DNA of 64,000 nt from Struthidea cinerea (Eukaryota > Chordata > Aves > Passeriformes > Corcoracidae): the NCBI GenBank assembly GCA_013397865.1, contig VZTI01003365.1, positions 186,001 through 250,000 of the forward strand. Reading direction: 5' to 3'. Below, piece by piece: positions 25,364 through 36,160 of the stretch. Below the pieces are notes generated by a model that was not told where the DNA came from, searched no databases, and saw nothing but the letters and a program-made list of their open reading frames with translations. A program made the position numbers and the translations under genes. How positions within the stretch are numbered: the first letter of the stretch is position 1; every line of letters starts with the position of its first letter.

Positions 25364-26078
25364 CTGAGCATGATGTCAGATGGTATGGAATATTCCCGGG
25401 GTCAGTTGGGGTCAGCTGTCCTGGCTGTGTCCCCTCCCAGCTTCTTGTGCATCCCCTGCCTTCCTGCTGGTGGGATGGGGTCAGAAGCAGAAAAGGCCTT
25501 GACGCGCTGCAAGCACTGCTCAGCAACACCAAAAACATCTTTATATTATGAACACTGTTTTCGGCACCAGCCCAAAACATAGCTCCATACCAGCTGCTCT
25601 GAAGAAAACTCTATCCCAGACAAAGCTGGTGCATTCTTTCAGTAAGGGAAAAATTTGCTGATGCCTGAATGTGGCTTTGTGATAACTCTTTTGTCAGACT
25701 CGGTGGCTGTTGCAATGACATCCATTGTTGCGCTCCTTCCAAGAAGAGATTAATGTATTTTAATTAACAGTTTATAGCACAATGAAATCTATGTTAGAAA
25801 AGAACAGGAAACATTGACTTTAGTCCAAATTACCTGTTCAAATCTCACACTCCTCTGTTGTGCTGCCTCTCCTTTGCAACTGTCTACTGGCTCAGGGCAT
25901 GTTGTGGAGTACCATCACAGAACAACAGCTCTGCTGCTTCTCCTCTTTCTATTCCAGTTCCTTCTGTACTTCTGTCTATGTCTCCCTCTATTCTCTTCAC
26001 CTTGATTCAGTTGCTAATTTCTGCATGTATATTTGAAATGGCATTGTACTGCGTGTAACTAAAATGAAGTTGTAGCTT

Positions 26079-26098
26079 TAAATTAAATTAAATTAAAT
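26079..26098 (+). repeat. (AAATT)n microsatellite, about four units
   Basis: TAAATTAAATTAAATTAAAT: a short clean pentanucleotide run. Confidence 0.85.
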
Positions 26099-29000
26099 GA
26101 AGTCTGAGCAGCACTACTTACCAGTACTGTACTGAAACCAAGTTCTTCTTCTGGCCAACTGATTAAGATTTATGCAATCTTAGTGATTTGAGGGAAGCTG
26201 ACTTTAGTCATAGTTGTCTTATATCTCTGCACAGGATGACCTGACAGTACCTGGAGTCCACCCTCATATTTTTTTCAAGAGGTTTTTTTCTAGGAAATGT
26301 GGCTGATTCTTTTTGTGAGCTTCATTGTCACCCTGAGGTTATGCTACAAGAAAAGTGCATTGAGAATCACACAGAGCTGTACTACCCTATTCATTTACAA
26401 ATCCTCGTTTCCAATTCTGAGAGAAGATGGAGATGCTTTTCTTCAGTTATATTCCAAATATGGCCTTCTTTTTTTTTTTCCAAACTGAACAAGAACCTAC
26501 ATAAAAATCATTTGTAAATCTTGTCACAAATCTCCATTTCAGAACTTCAGAGATGTTTTTCTCTTCCCACCTGTACTTACTTTTTAAAAAATTTTAATGT
26601 TTTCATTATGGTTTTCAGCCCTCAAAGTTCCACAAGAAACAGGGCATGGTACTTCTTTCAAGCCTTGCCTGTTGCTGTGAGAACATTACCAATAGGGATA
26701 CATTTTCTGAATGACACTGAAAGGCAAGATAAACAATGAGTAGGGTTGTAAAATGCACTATTAAACATGTTCCAAAATTTCCAATGCTCCCTACTTCCAT
26801 AATTTAGCTGTCAAGGGCACTATTTATTTGCAGTTTGTTTTATGGGTTATTATGTATATTAGGCGTAGAGGTTAATGCTACATACATTCATGTTGGTTAG
26901 ATCATAGTGAAGCAGCATTTTATGTGCTATGAACTCAGCAGGTAAGATTTGAATTATAAATGCCTCTAAGGACAGAATTTTGCATATCAATATAAATTTT
27001 ACTTCTAAACAAGTCTACTAAAGTAACATTTTAGTTCTACAATTAAATGGTATGATTCCCCCTATACCAGTTTGAGCCACCAATAGTGATGCTGCTCAAT
27101 TTGGTTCCTAGATGTAATTTCTTAGCTATTTCAAAACATCCTGTTGTTAGATTTCTATTTATTTATTTATTATATTAAGCTCTGCAGCTGTTTTCATTGA
27201 TTTTGGTATCAATTTTGGGTGAATGAGATAAATAATTTTGGGTTTCATGCTGTTTTTATCAGCTAGTAGGCCATTTAAAGATTCTGTGCTGATTATGCTC
27301 TGAAACCAATGAGAGTTTTTGCTTTCATTTATGGCTCACAGAAAAATTTTACATTTAGCTGATGGGTTTACTGTCCAACTGGAAAAATGCAGAACTCATG
27401 AGAAATATCTACAGTTTTCAAGTTTATTAAATCACCATATTTTGGAAGAGCATATATGTTGTTCCTTGGATAAAAATTTTGTTAAAGGATAGCATTATTT
27501 AAGTAATGCATAAACAAGCAAAATCATTGCAGCCATGTGTCCTTTGTTTAATAGTTTGAATAGGTGATAAATTTGAAAATAAAATAATTAATTTTAAATT
27601 GGCATAATTTATTTTACGAGCTCACTGTTAATCATTTTGGCTTTTCTAGTCTAGATCTAAAGTAATCTTCAAAACATTTCTGTTGTTAGTAAAAACCAAA
27701 AAGTTATTCTTAGCCTATGGCACTGAGCACTCTACATATTTAATTTTGCATCTGCCTGAAGAGAAAATTCCTGTTTAAAATTCGATGTTGAAACAAGTCT
27801 GTCACTGATTTTATTTATGAGTTTTGTTTTGCCTACTTACTACTTCTACTCTCTGTGAAACAAGAAGCACTCTCCTGTCTTTAGTCTTGTTGAAATACCT
27901 ATTCATAGATTTGAAATGTTTTTAGTGACATAAATGGTACAAAGATTTTGGGTCCTACACCTCTTAGTTGGCTAGTTAAGCAAATCTTTTGTTTCATATT
28001 GATGCTCTGAATTCTGTAACAAAATTAGATCCTATTTCTGTCTTGAGAGACTTACCCTTGTAATAAATTTAATTGCTCCCGATATTAATGGGTTTGTCTG
28101 CATGTCTTAGGGTGATTGACAGTGCTTTTCCCTCATAAAGATGTCATTGTTAAATTCACATAGGTATAGACACAGTGTGAATAAGCAGCCTTTTGTGATA
28201 TGTGTCTGTTTCTAAAATACATTGCCGTTTCTGTGTGAGAAGTCTCTTTGACTACTTTATTAACACAGACTTTTTACCATTTGATATTTGAATTCTAGGA
28301 CAACAGATTCTAAAAATGGCCAGTTTTATTTATGGTCACAAAAGGTCTTAAAACAGGCACTGACCATGAAATAAGGTAAAAAAGTCTTGATCCTTATTTG
28401 CTGTGATTTGCAGTCAATTGCACTTTAAAAGATGTGCATAGCAGGAGGATTCCTGCACAAACCACATCACCAAGAGTCTGTAGAAACTAAAAAGGTCTGG
28501 TTAAGTCAGGGAAGTGTTGTGTATGTTCACACATGACAATGACTGGAAATTTTATATACAATGTTGCCTTTCCCATAAGACTAGTCTTCATTCCACTGGT
28601 AGGAGAGATGATGAGACTCTGAGTTTTATCCCTTTCTGTCACCTGGGAAACAGAACTTCCAAGTAAATGCTGGCATTGAAAACCATGAGGACTGAAACAC
28701 ATTGAAATTCGTGAGGATTTTTTTTTTTTTATTGCCTTAAAGGAGTGTGTATCACCAGAGTGATTCTGAGAGTTAAAATTTTCTTGTCTTGAAGTCAAAC
28801 AAATAGAATATGGACTTAATCACACTGTATTACTCTTGGCCTTGTTTCTCTATAGAAAACTGTCATTTAGTAGTTGCAAAACTTAATGAATGTTCTCTCC
28901 TCACATTTTAATAACTTAGGTCCCTGTATTTGTTCTTGTGCTCCTTAGTGTAGGTAATAGTGAGATACTCTATCATCTCTGGTCTCCTGGACTTTGTTGT

Positions 29001-30410
29001 GGTGCAAATTCTCCACTCAGTTCCCATTCTCAAAATGGAGCCTACACAGTTCTGCTACCTATGGACCCATACTGTAGTTAACCTATCCATAAAAATTATC
29101 CCTTCAAGGTTCAATTCTGTGAACTATTTTTGTCTCCAGCTTTTCCATTTCTTTTAATCCTCTTATCAGTTTTCATGTCCCTGATGGACTTTCTTACAGG
29201 ATATACCAAGCAAAACATGTTTCTGTGATAAAGTACAGTAGTTTTTCATCATCTTTCAGCATCTGTTGTATTTTGGAAATTGAAGTTGTCATTCCTATCT
29301 CTACAAACAAAATGGGATAGCAAATTTGTTTGTTTGTTTGACTGCCTCCTTGACATAATTACTACTTCCTAAGGCTGGGTTATTCCCTGCTAATTTCCTC
29401 CAAGTCCTGTTAAAATAGGGTGGTGTACATGTTGAACTTAACTGGCTTCAGTTCCACATCTGAATTTTGACTTGTACATATGACAAACTGTTAGATTCCT
29501 TAAGTTTCACATTTCTTTATTCCTCAGGTCATTAAAACTATGCTGATGAGATGAGCTGCAAAATACTGTGTTATGATTAGAAACCTGGAGTGCTCCAGTC
29601 ACATACTTCCAGGGAGTTTGTGGTACACTAGAGAACAGTATGTTGTATTTTTTAATTAATTGCCTAATAGGACATAAGTATTTTGCCATTATTTGAGTAG
29701 CGAAATATTTCGGTATGTTTTTGTGCTTTCAAAACACTAACTCAGATGTCCCATATCAGCTTTGACATCTAGCAACTATACAGGTTTAGCCTGACAAATT
29801 TTGCAATTTGCTTTTACTACCAGTAGTGTACATTTTCAAAGAAACTGGCATTTATTGATGTTAATGATTAGGACTTGCTTTCATCAGTCTCTCTATGAAA
29901 TCTGAGTGGAGATAGGAATGCTTCAAGCTGCATTTTTTTGCTAATTGAACCATGAGTTTTACCTCATGACAGAAGCAAAGTAGCTCACATTCACTAGTAT
30001 TTTTCATTTGGTTTTGTTATTGCTAGAAGCCTAATTTTGTTACAATTTAAATTTGACATGGTAACATATTTGTTTTGACAATGAATTACTTTCTACCAAG
30101 ATAATTCAAATCTAGCTATGTGGGGAAGCTAGTAAGTGAAAGTAGAATTACTCAATACAATAATGACTCTTCAGCTGAGATATGAAGGAAAAAGATCTAA
30201 GGCTCTATAGGCTCTGAATTGCTCCTACACATCCTGGGTTGGTGCTGTATTATAAGGCCAGTTTCTTGACAACTTCTGTTTAATTATCTTTTTACATATT
30301 TTGGGTTTAGTTTTTTGGGTTGTTTTTTTTCTTCAATATACCTTGAAAACAAACCTCAAATGTGAAATCTCATTTTGCCTAGTAGGAAAGGGGTTTTTTG
30401 GGAGGCAGCT

Positions 30411-30446
30411 TTGGTGTTAAGTATCCCACAGGATACTTAACACCAA
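30411..30446. repeat. Perfect inverted repeat, 16-bp arms, 4-base loop
   Basis: The left arm TTGGTGTTAAGTATCC (30411-30426) and right arm GGATACTTAACACCAA (30431-30446) are exact reverse complements around CACA. A second pair, ATCCCACAG (30423-30431) and CTGTGGGAT (30447-30455), overlaps it, so two mutually exclusive hairpins are possible. Confidence 0.95.
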
Positions 30447-31171
30447 CTGTGGGATGTTTGCTGGTTTGAGTTTGGATTTTTGAGTGAGGTTTTAGACTAG
30501 GTAGCTGTAATATTTGTTGCTTCCTATTTCATTTAAATCTGTCAAAGTGGTCACAGTCAGTTCCTGCCATTAGTTGAATGGGAGGACAGTTTCTGTTTCT
30601 TTACAGTGTAACCTTTATCCTGAGGGAGTACAAAAATCAGAGAAATGTTAGCCCTCTCCCTGGTAGGGCTTGTCTCTCAATGAATAATCTATCATTTGTC
30701 TCTCCGTCGTTTTTATGTAATCTATTTGAAGCTCCATGGTGAGTGCTGAGTGCTGAATGTCAATGACAGCTGTGTTAAGACAGCCAGGAATATTCATTAA
30801 TATGCTTGTGCATAGTTTGCAATTTCATTTCACTGATATTTGGAACTATTTCTACTCACGAATTAGGAAACATTTACACTTACCAATGTTTTTTTGAGAA
30901 GTTATGTATGGAAATTAACCACTTAGTAGACTGTATTTATTTATATTCTTCAAAGACCTGCTGCCCATTAGGACTAGTTAGCTGATCAGTGTAGCACAGA
31001 CAGGGAATCATATTACTTGTTTTTGATCTTCTATACCAAAAGTAAAAACCCTTTTCAAATTATTCAAAGTAGTTGAGGTTTGCACCAACTCATGTGAAAA
31101 GAAGGTTACTCCCATAGCTTTAAGGACAGGATTATGGCAGGATGGGTAAAGGTCTTGATAAGGTCTGGATA

Positions 31172-31808
31172 AGAGATTTGCCAAGAAGGCCAATGACATC
31201 CTGGCTTGTATCAAGAACAGTGTGTCCAGCAGGACCAGGGCAGTGATTGATTCTCTGTTCTCAGAACTGATGAGGCCACACCTCAAGTTCTGTGTCCAGT
31301 TCTGGGCCCCTCACTACAAGAAGGACGTTGAGGTGCTGAAGTGTGTCCAGAGAAGGGCAACGGAGCTGGTGAAGGATCTTAAGCATAAGTCCTATGAGGA
31401 GTAGCTGGGGGAACTGGGATTGTTCAGCCTGGAGAAGAGGAAGCTCAGAGGTGACCTTATTGCTCCCTACAGCTCATCGAAAGGAGGTTGTAGCAAGGTG
31501 GGGTTTGATCTTTTCTTCCAGGCAATTAGTGACATGACAAGAGGACATGGCCTCAAGCTGCACCAGGGGAAGTTCATGTCAGATGTCAGGAGGAATTTCT
31601 TCACTGAAAGGGTTGTTAAATATTGGAATAGACTGCCCGGGGAGGTCGTGGAGTCACTATCCCTGGAGGCATTCAAGAAACAACTGGAAGTGGTACTTAG
31701 TACCATGTTGACAAGTAGTACCTAGTTGACGAGATGATGATCAGTCAAAGGTTGTACTTAATGATCTTGGAGGTTTTTCCAAGCTAAATGATTCTGTGCA
31801 TCTGTGAT
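31172..31808 (+). mobile_element. CR1 fragment, sense orientation, nearly open C-terminal frame
   Basis: The + strand encodes the CR1 ORF2 C-terminus from the RPHLKFCVQFWAPHYKKD-like block through LGLFSLEKRKLRG, FFTERVVKYWNRLPGEVV and LSLEAFKKQLEV. The frame is open from 31222 to 31725 except for one TAG at 31402-31404, where related copies carry an arginine codon. The end has the AATGATCTTGGAGG and AAATGATTCTGTG blocks of the CR1 tail. The reverse-transcriptase catalytic region is absent. Confidence 0.93.
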
Positions 31809-34800
31809 AAGAGAGCCATGCTGAGTTCTGTCTTAAGATGTCTCCCTTTGAAGCTAGACTGCACTGCTTTCAGTTATACTTCTAATTGCCAAAACCAAGA
31901 AAACCACATGACAAGGGGACATTTAGAAAACCAAGGCATATAATGAGTATGCTGTGCTGCAGTGAAAACTGATTCTCACCTGTCTAAGGCCTCCTTTCTG
32001 TAAAGCTTCTGTGAGAAGTAGCATGGTAAGAGAATGGAGAATGACATCATTACAGTTTAACTATTTGAAGTCATCCTGAGCAATAGATAAAATATTTATA
32101 TCTTCCAGAAGGAGAAATGCTATTAATCCATTCCTCGTGAAAGGCTTTTAGTCAGTAGTGCTGTGTATGCTGTGGTTGTCACCAGTGAAAATGGAAAGCT
32201 TTTAATATACATAGCAGATAACAGTTGTAATTGAAATTCTATTTCTTTCCTTTCACTAATCCAGGGAATAAACAACATCTTAAACAATAAATAGCTGCAG
32301 TTTGGCTAGCTACTTATTTTAAAATGCTCCTCCAATTGTAAGTTTTCTCTCTATTTATGTAATTCTATATGTCCTTCCAGAATAAACACCTACCCAAACC
32401 TTTGCCTCTGCTTTTGCCAAATGAGGAGAGTTTTGCTGTAACTAAATAATATGTGACTTCAAGTTGATTCTAGTAAACATTGCAGCCCACAAAATGCCAG
32501 GCATAACTCGAATATTAATTTCTACCTTTTTCTTTAAAAGTTTAAGGGCCCTTTTGGAAGAATAAAATGGGTACAGAATATCACTATTTTACTGCTTTCC
32601 ACAGTCTTTAGCAAGTATCACAAGTATTGTGACAAGCTACTAAGAATGTTAAAGGTAAAAAAAAGGTTAATGTTGATGCTAACACAAGATCTGATTAGAA
32701 GTTTTCATTTCACTTATTTATTAATGTAGTTGAACTACCTGTTCTTTGATTTTCTATGAATAGACAGTTCTGTGGAGTCATGAGATGCTTGCTGAGATAA
32801 ACAAAGATATTCAGACAACTAAGTAATCAATCCTACATACACCTACATGCACATTTTAACTTTTTATTTATCAGCAAAACACTGAACCTAGCAGGACTAC
32901 TTAGGTATAAAGATAAGCATGACCACGTTTGGGGAATTGTGGTTATAAATTCTGATCCACAATATGATTGACTGAAAAGAGAATTTCTGCTGGAATTTAA
33001 TATAGAACTAACACAGAATAGAAAAAACAACTTCTCTTTTTAAATTAAATCAAATTTAAATGCAAATCTACAATGTGAAAGGATTTTTTTGCCTACTGAG
33101 CTTTCTAACCCTCATAAACAGAATAATGACTTTGCATTTCAGATCTATGGAGGATGTGCACTTGCAGAAGGAATTTTGAAGACATCTTACCAAACCAATA
33201 TACCTGGTCAACCTTGCAAAAACACTTTTGATAATATTTATGCAACATATCAAAGAATTTGCATTGCTCTCTATGTCTTCCCTTCCTGGGAGTATTCTCA
33301 TAAATTGCCTTAAGAAGCATGAAACTTCAAGGCTGAGAGACAAAACAATCCCATGATTATAATCCTGTACATTTGAATATTAGTTGAAGTTGAAAGCAAA
33401 TCTTACATTCATGTGGAATGTTCTTACTTGGCTGTATTGATTGTTCACATAAGTAAAGCAGTTGTGCTTTCATGTGAGTTCTGAAACAGCCTGAACAACA
33501 GAAATAGGTACTATCTTCACCAAAACTAAACAGAGGATCAAAGTGTTACTGTTAAGTTTGGTATCTAGCAGGCAACGCATCAAGAAATTGTCTTGTATGA
33601 TGTTGGAGTCAAACTCTGAGTATGTACAATAGATTTACAAAAGTACCTTTTGATTAATTGTGAAGTAAAAATGTCCAGTGTAGAAAATTTTGTTTCTATG
33701 CATTCGAAAATTTGAAAAGGCATTTCTGAGCATTATCACCTACTTATGCAAGTAATAAATTATATGTTCTATGGAAAATTGCAGACTAATTTCACACCTT
33801 TTAGTTTAACTAAGCTTTCTTGTCAGAGTGCTGGGATTTGAATTATCACACAGTAAAATGCATGGTCTGTAAAGTTGCTCCTGTTAATATCATTATTAAT
33901 CACTTTTGTTGCAGTAAATTCTAAGAGCTAACCAAGAAGGTGCTCTGTGATTGCTAAATGGTGTACAAATACATCAATGGTGGGATAAGGTAGTAATTTG
34001 GAGAGAGAAGTTAAAAGTGAGAGAACGTAGCAATCACAAAGGCAAGAGCAAACCCGAATGAGGAGACGATTTGTGTTTTATGGCAGCCATATACCAGGCT
34101 GCCATTTTGCAAGGGATCCCCCCTTTAGATCAAACACCTAATGACCATGCACTAGGAGAGACTGGACTTTTGTTATGGTTTCCTGTGACTGTCAAACTCC
34201 CTGAAGACTCTGGAAATGGGAGCATCACCCCATGCACACTCTCAGCTTGCTGAAAGATGCTGCCGGAACAGAAGAGCATTAACATCCTGAGGCTCAGCAC
34301 AGGGGATTCTAGTCAGAATTGCAGAAAGGTCTCAGAGTCTGATGTTCACTGTCTGGCTTCTGTCTGTGATTGTAAAGGCAGGAGAGTCCCTCTGAAGTTT
34401 TACCTCATTTGCCTGGGGAACAGAGGGGGATCACTGTGGCTCTGTCCGGTGTCTTCTGTTTGAAGCCTGCTGGGGTACAATTATTATGGAAGAGTTTATT
34501 GATTATCTTAAAAATAAGACCTTGCAGATAAGCGTCTTTACAGCTTTGTCTCCTTTTCTAACAAGATGACACGTTAGATGCCATACACGTTATTAAATGT
34601 CTAGCCTGTATCAGATACAGGATGTCACAAAAAGATGACACAGTTATCACAAGCCAGCAGACATGAGGATTTTAAATCCTTGTCTGGATTACAGCCCTGG
34701 TGTAAATACATGGGAAGCTATTGCTTTCGATGGAACTTAACTGAATGTACTAGCTAAGAATTTGTTGTTAAGGGCTAAAAGTAGCACCGATAAATGTTTT

Positions 34801-36098
34801 TCTTTCCCCATGGTAAATGAAAAGAAATAACAGCAACACCACCAAATTAGCAGCATAACTGTGGGAGTACTTGTATTAGAGCCTGAAAATAACCAGTATC
34901 TATTTTGTCAACACCTTCCTCCCTTTCAAAAATCTCATGATGTTGCAGGTGCAGAATTTAGTTCAGGACTTGTTTTTTATTTTTCTTACATGAATTTAAT
35001 TATCATGGAAAGAGGCAACTTGATAGCATTAAGAATTAAGTCATGTTTTTTTTATCCTCTGAACAGCCACGAGCATACTGTAATTGACATCTGTGTTAGC
35101 ATCTGCATTATAACCTGACAGGTAGCTCATCCTAGGCCAAAGGTGAAAGAGTGGATTAGTTCCAATAGTAATGTATGTAAATTTTCCATGACAGAATATT
35201 TCAAACTCTGGCCTGTCTGCCACATATAATCTAATCAAAATAGGTATTTTTATAGCACTCAGTACTGTAGTTTTGAAATGCTTCACAAATATTTGACATT
35301 ATCAGCATTTTAAAACTGAGAAAAATAGGTCTTATTTCTAAACAAGAAATATATCGATATAAGCATAACATCTTTCTTCCAGCATAATCTGCTGCTTTAG
35401 GAAGGTTTTTAATATATATTTGGGGTTTTTTTGTTTGTTTGTTTGTTTTGTTTTGTTTTGTTTTCTGTTTGCTTCTTCTTACTCTATTGCTTTTATAGAG
35501 GAGGTTTCATAACATCGTTGAAAACACTGGTAAGGGAATTAAGTTTTGATATGTACTGTCTGTTAGACAGCCACTGAATTTAATAAAACCAAAACCCAAA
35601 GTTCATTCTTTGATAGTATAGCATTTAACATTGCATTTTGTTCAGCCAGCTATGTCATGCTTAGCAAGTACTTAAGTTCCAATGGTTCCCATGGACTTTG
35701 CTTGAAGTTTATAATTTATATTTACATGTGCTTTCAAATGAGGATTAATCATGCTAGTTTAAAGCATTAGATAACAAACAAATGTAGAAGATCTTTGCCC
35801 ATGCAGTAGATATTACCTGATGATGACCCCTGAATTCCTTCATTTATTGCTGTTAACTGGAGCTGATTGATCCTGTCACATAAGAGAAATGGTTAAGACA
35901 TCTTTGATTTGTCCTCTTGAAATCTTCATAGGTTTGGACCTACATTTAGTATCCAGTGTGAAATTCCTGAGTGTGCTGAGTAAATGTTTTCAGTGCCAGC
36001 TTAATATTTTTCCACGTTACTTATCAGATAGAAAAATTCACTGTTAAATGTTGCACTGTGTGGAGCTTGCTAAAGGGGAAACACAAATGGACATGCAG
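31809..36098 (+). other. Intron, unique sequence with a somewhat GC-richer part at 34.05-34.48 kb
   Basis: This is mostly AT-rich. A GC-richer stretch at 34050-34480 carries a + frame from 34071 to 34463 that is broken by one TGA (34251-34253), with no recognisable protein. A (TTTG)n/(TTTTG)n run lies at 35426-35465. No interspersed repeat was identified. Confidence 0.55.
35426..35465 (+). repeat. (TTTG)n passing into (TTTTG)n
   Basis: Four TTTG units are followed by three to four TTTTG units on the + strand. This is a simple repeat of the kind seen elsewhere in the window. Confidence 0.9.
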
Positions 36099-36160
36099 GA
36101 GTGACGTATGGCATTCACACGGAGAGAGTGTAAACATTAGTAAACAGCTTCCACGGCAAC
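36099..36160. promoter_or_regulatory. Candidate regulatory cluster: CRE-like, two forkhead sites, RFX X-box-like
   Basis: Within about 60 bases there is TGACGTA (36102-36108), TGTAAACA (36129-36136), GTAAACA (36140-36146) and GCTTCCACGGCAAC (36147-36160). The last reads GTTGCCGTGGAAGC on the minus strand, close to an RFX X-box. The second forkhead site directly abuts the X-box. The sites are seen; enhancer function is inference from motif density alone. Confidence 0.35.

Larger units (their letters stand above)
25044..25622 (-). mobile_element. Solo LTR of an avian endogenous retrovirus-like family
   Basis: Read on the minus strand, this has the layout of a retroviral LTR. It begins near TGTCTGGGATAGAG, carries a TATA box (TATATAAAG, complement of 25355-25363), and then an ATTAAA polyadenylation signal (complement of 25169-25174). 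The far end is rich in GAGTGAGTG-type sequence. I recognise the segments around GAGGGGACACAGCC and CATACCATCTGACATCATG from an LTR family common in bird genomes. No gag, pol or env remnant flanks it, so it is a solo LTR left by recombination between two LTRs. Boundaries are approximate by 10-20 bases on each side and I could not identify a clear target-site duplication. The longish frames inside it (for example 25287-25580) are accidental. It lies antisense to NKAIN2. Confidence 0.85.
25623..31171 (+). other. Intron, unique AT-rich sequence with a hairpin and motif-rich stretches
   Basis: No interspersed repeat is recognised here. There is an (AAATT)n run at 26079-26098 and a (TTTG)4 run near 29326-29340. 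A perfect inverted repeat lies at 30411-30446, and a homeodomain/POU-like motif-rich stretch at about 30690-30870. The most AT-rich part is 27540-27660. Small reading frames are scattered and unsupported. Confidence 0.6.

Noticed and set aside
25287..25580. 97-codon minus-strand frame and overlapping 122-codon plus-strand frame
   Set aside because: Both lie inside the solo LTR, which is non-coding. The frames come from its GC-rich composition.
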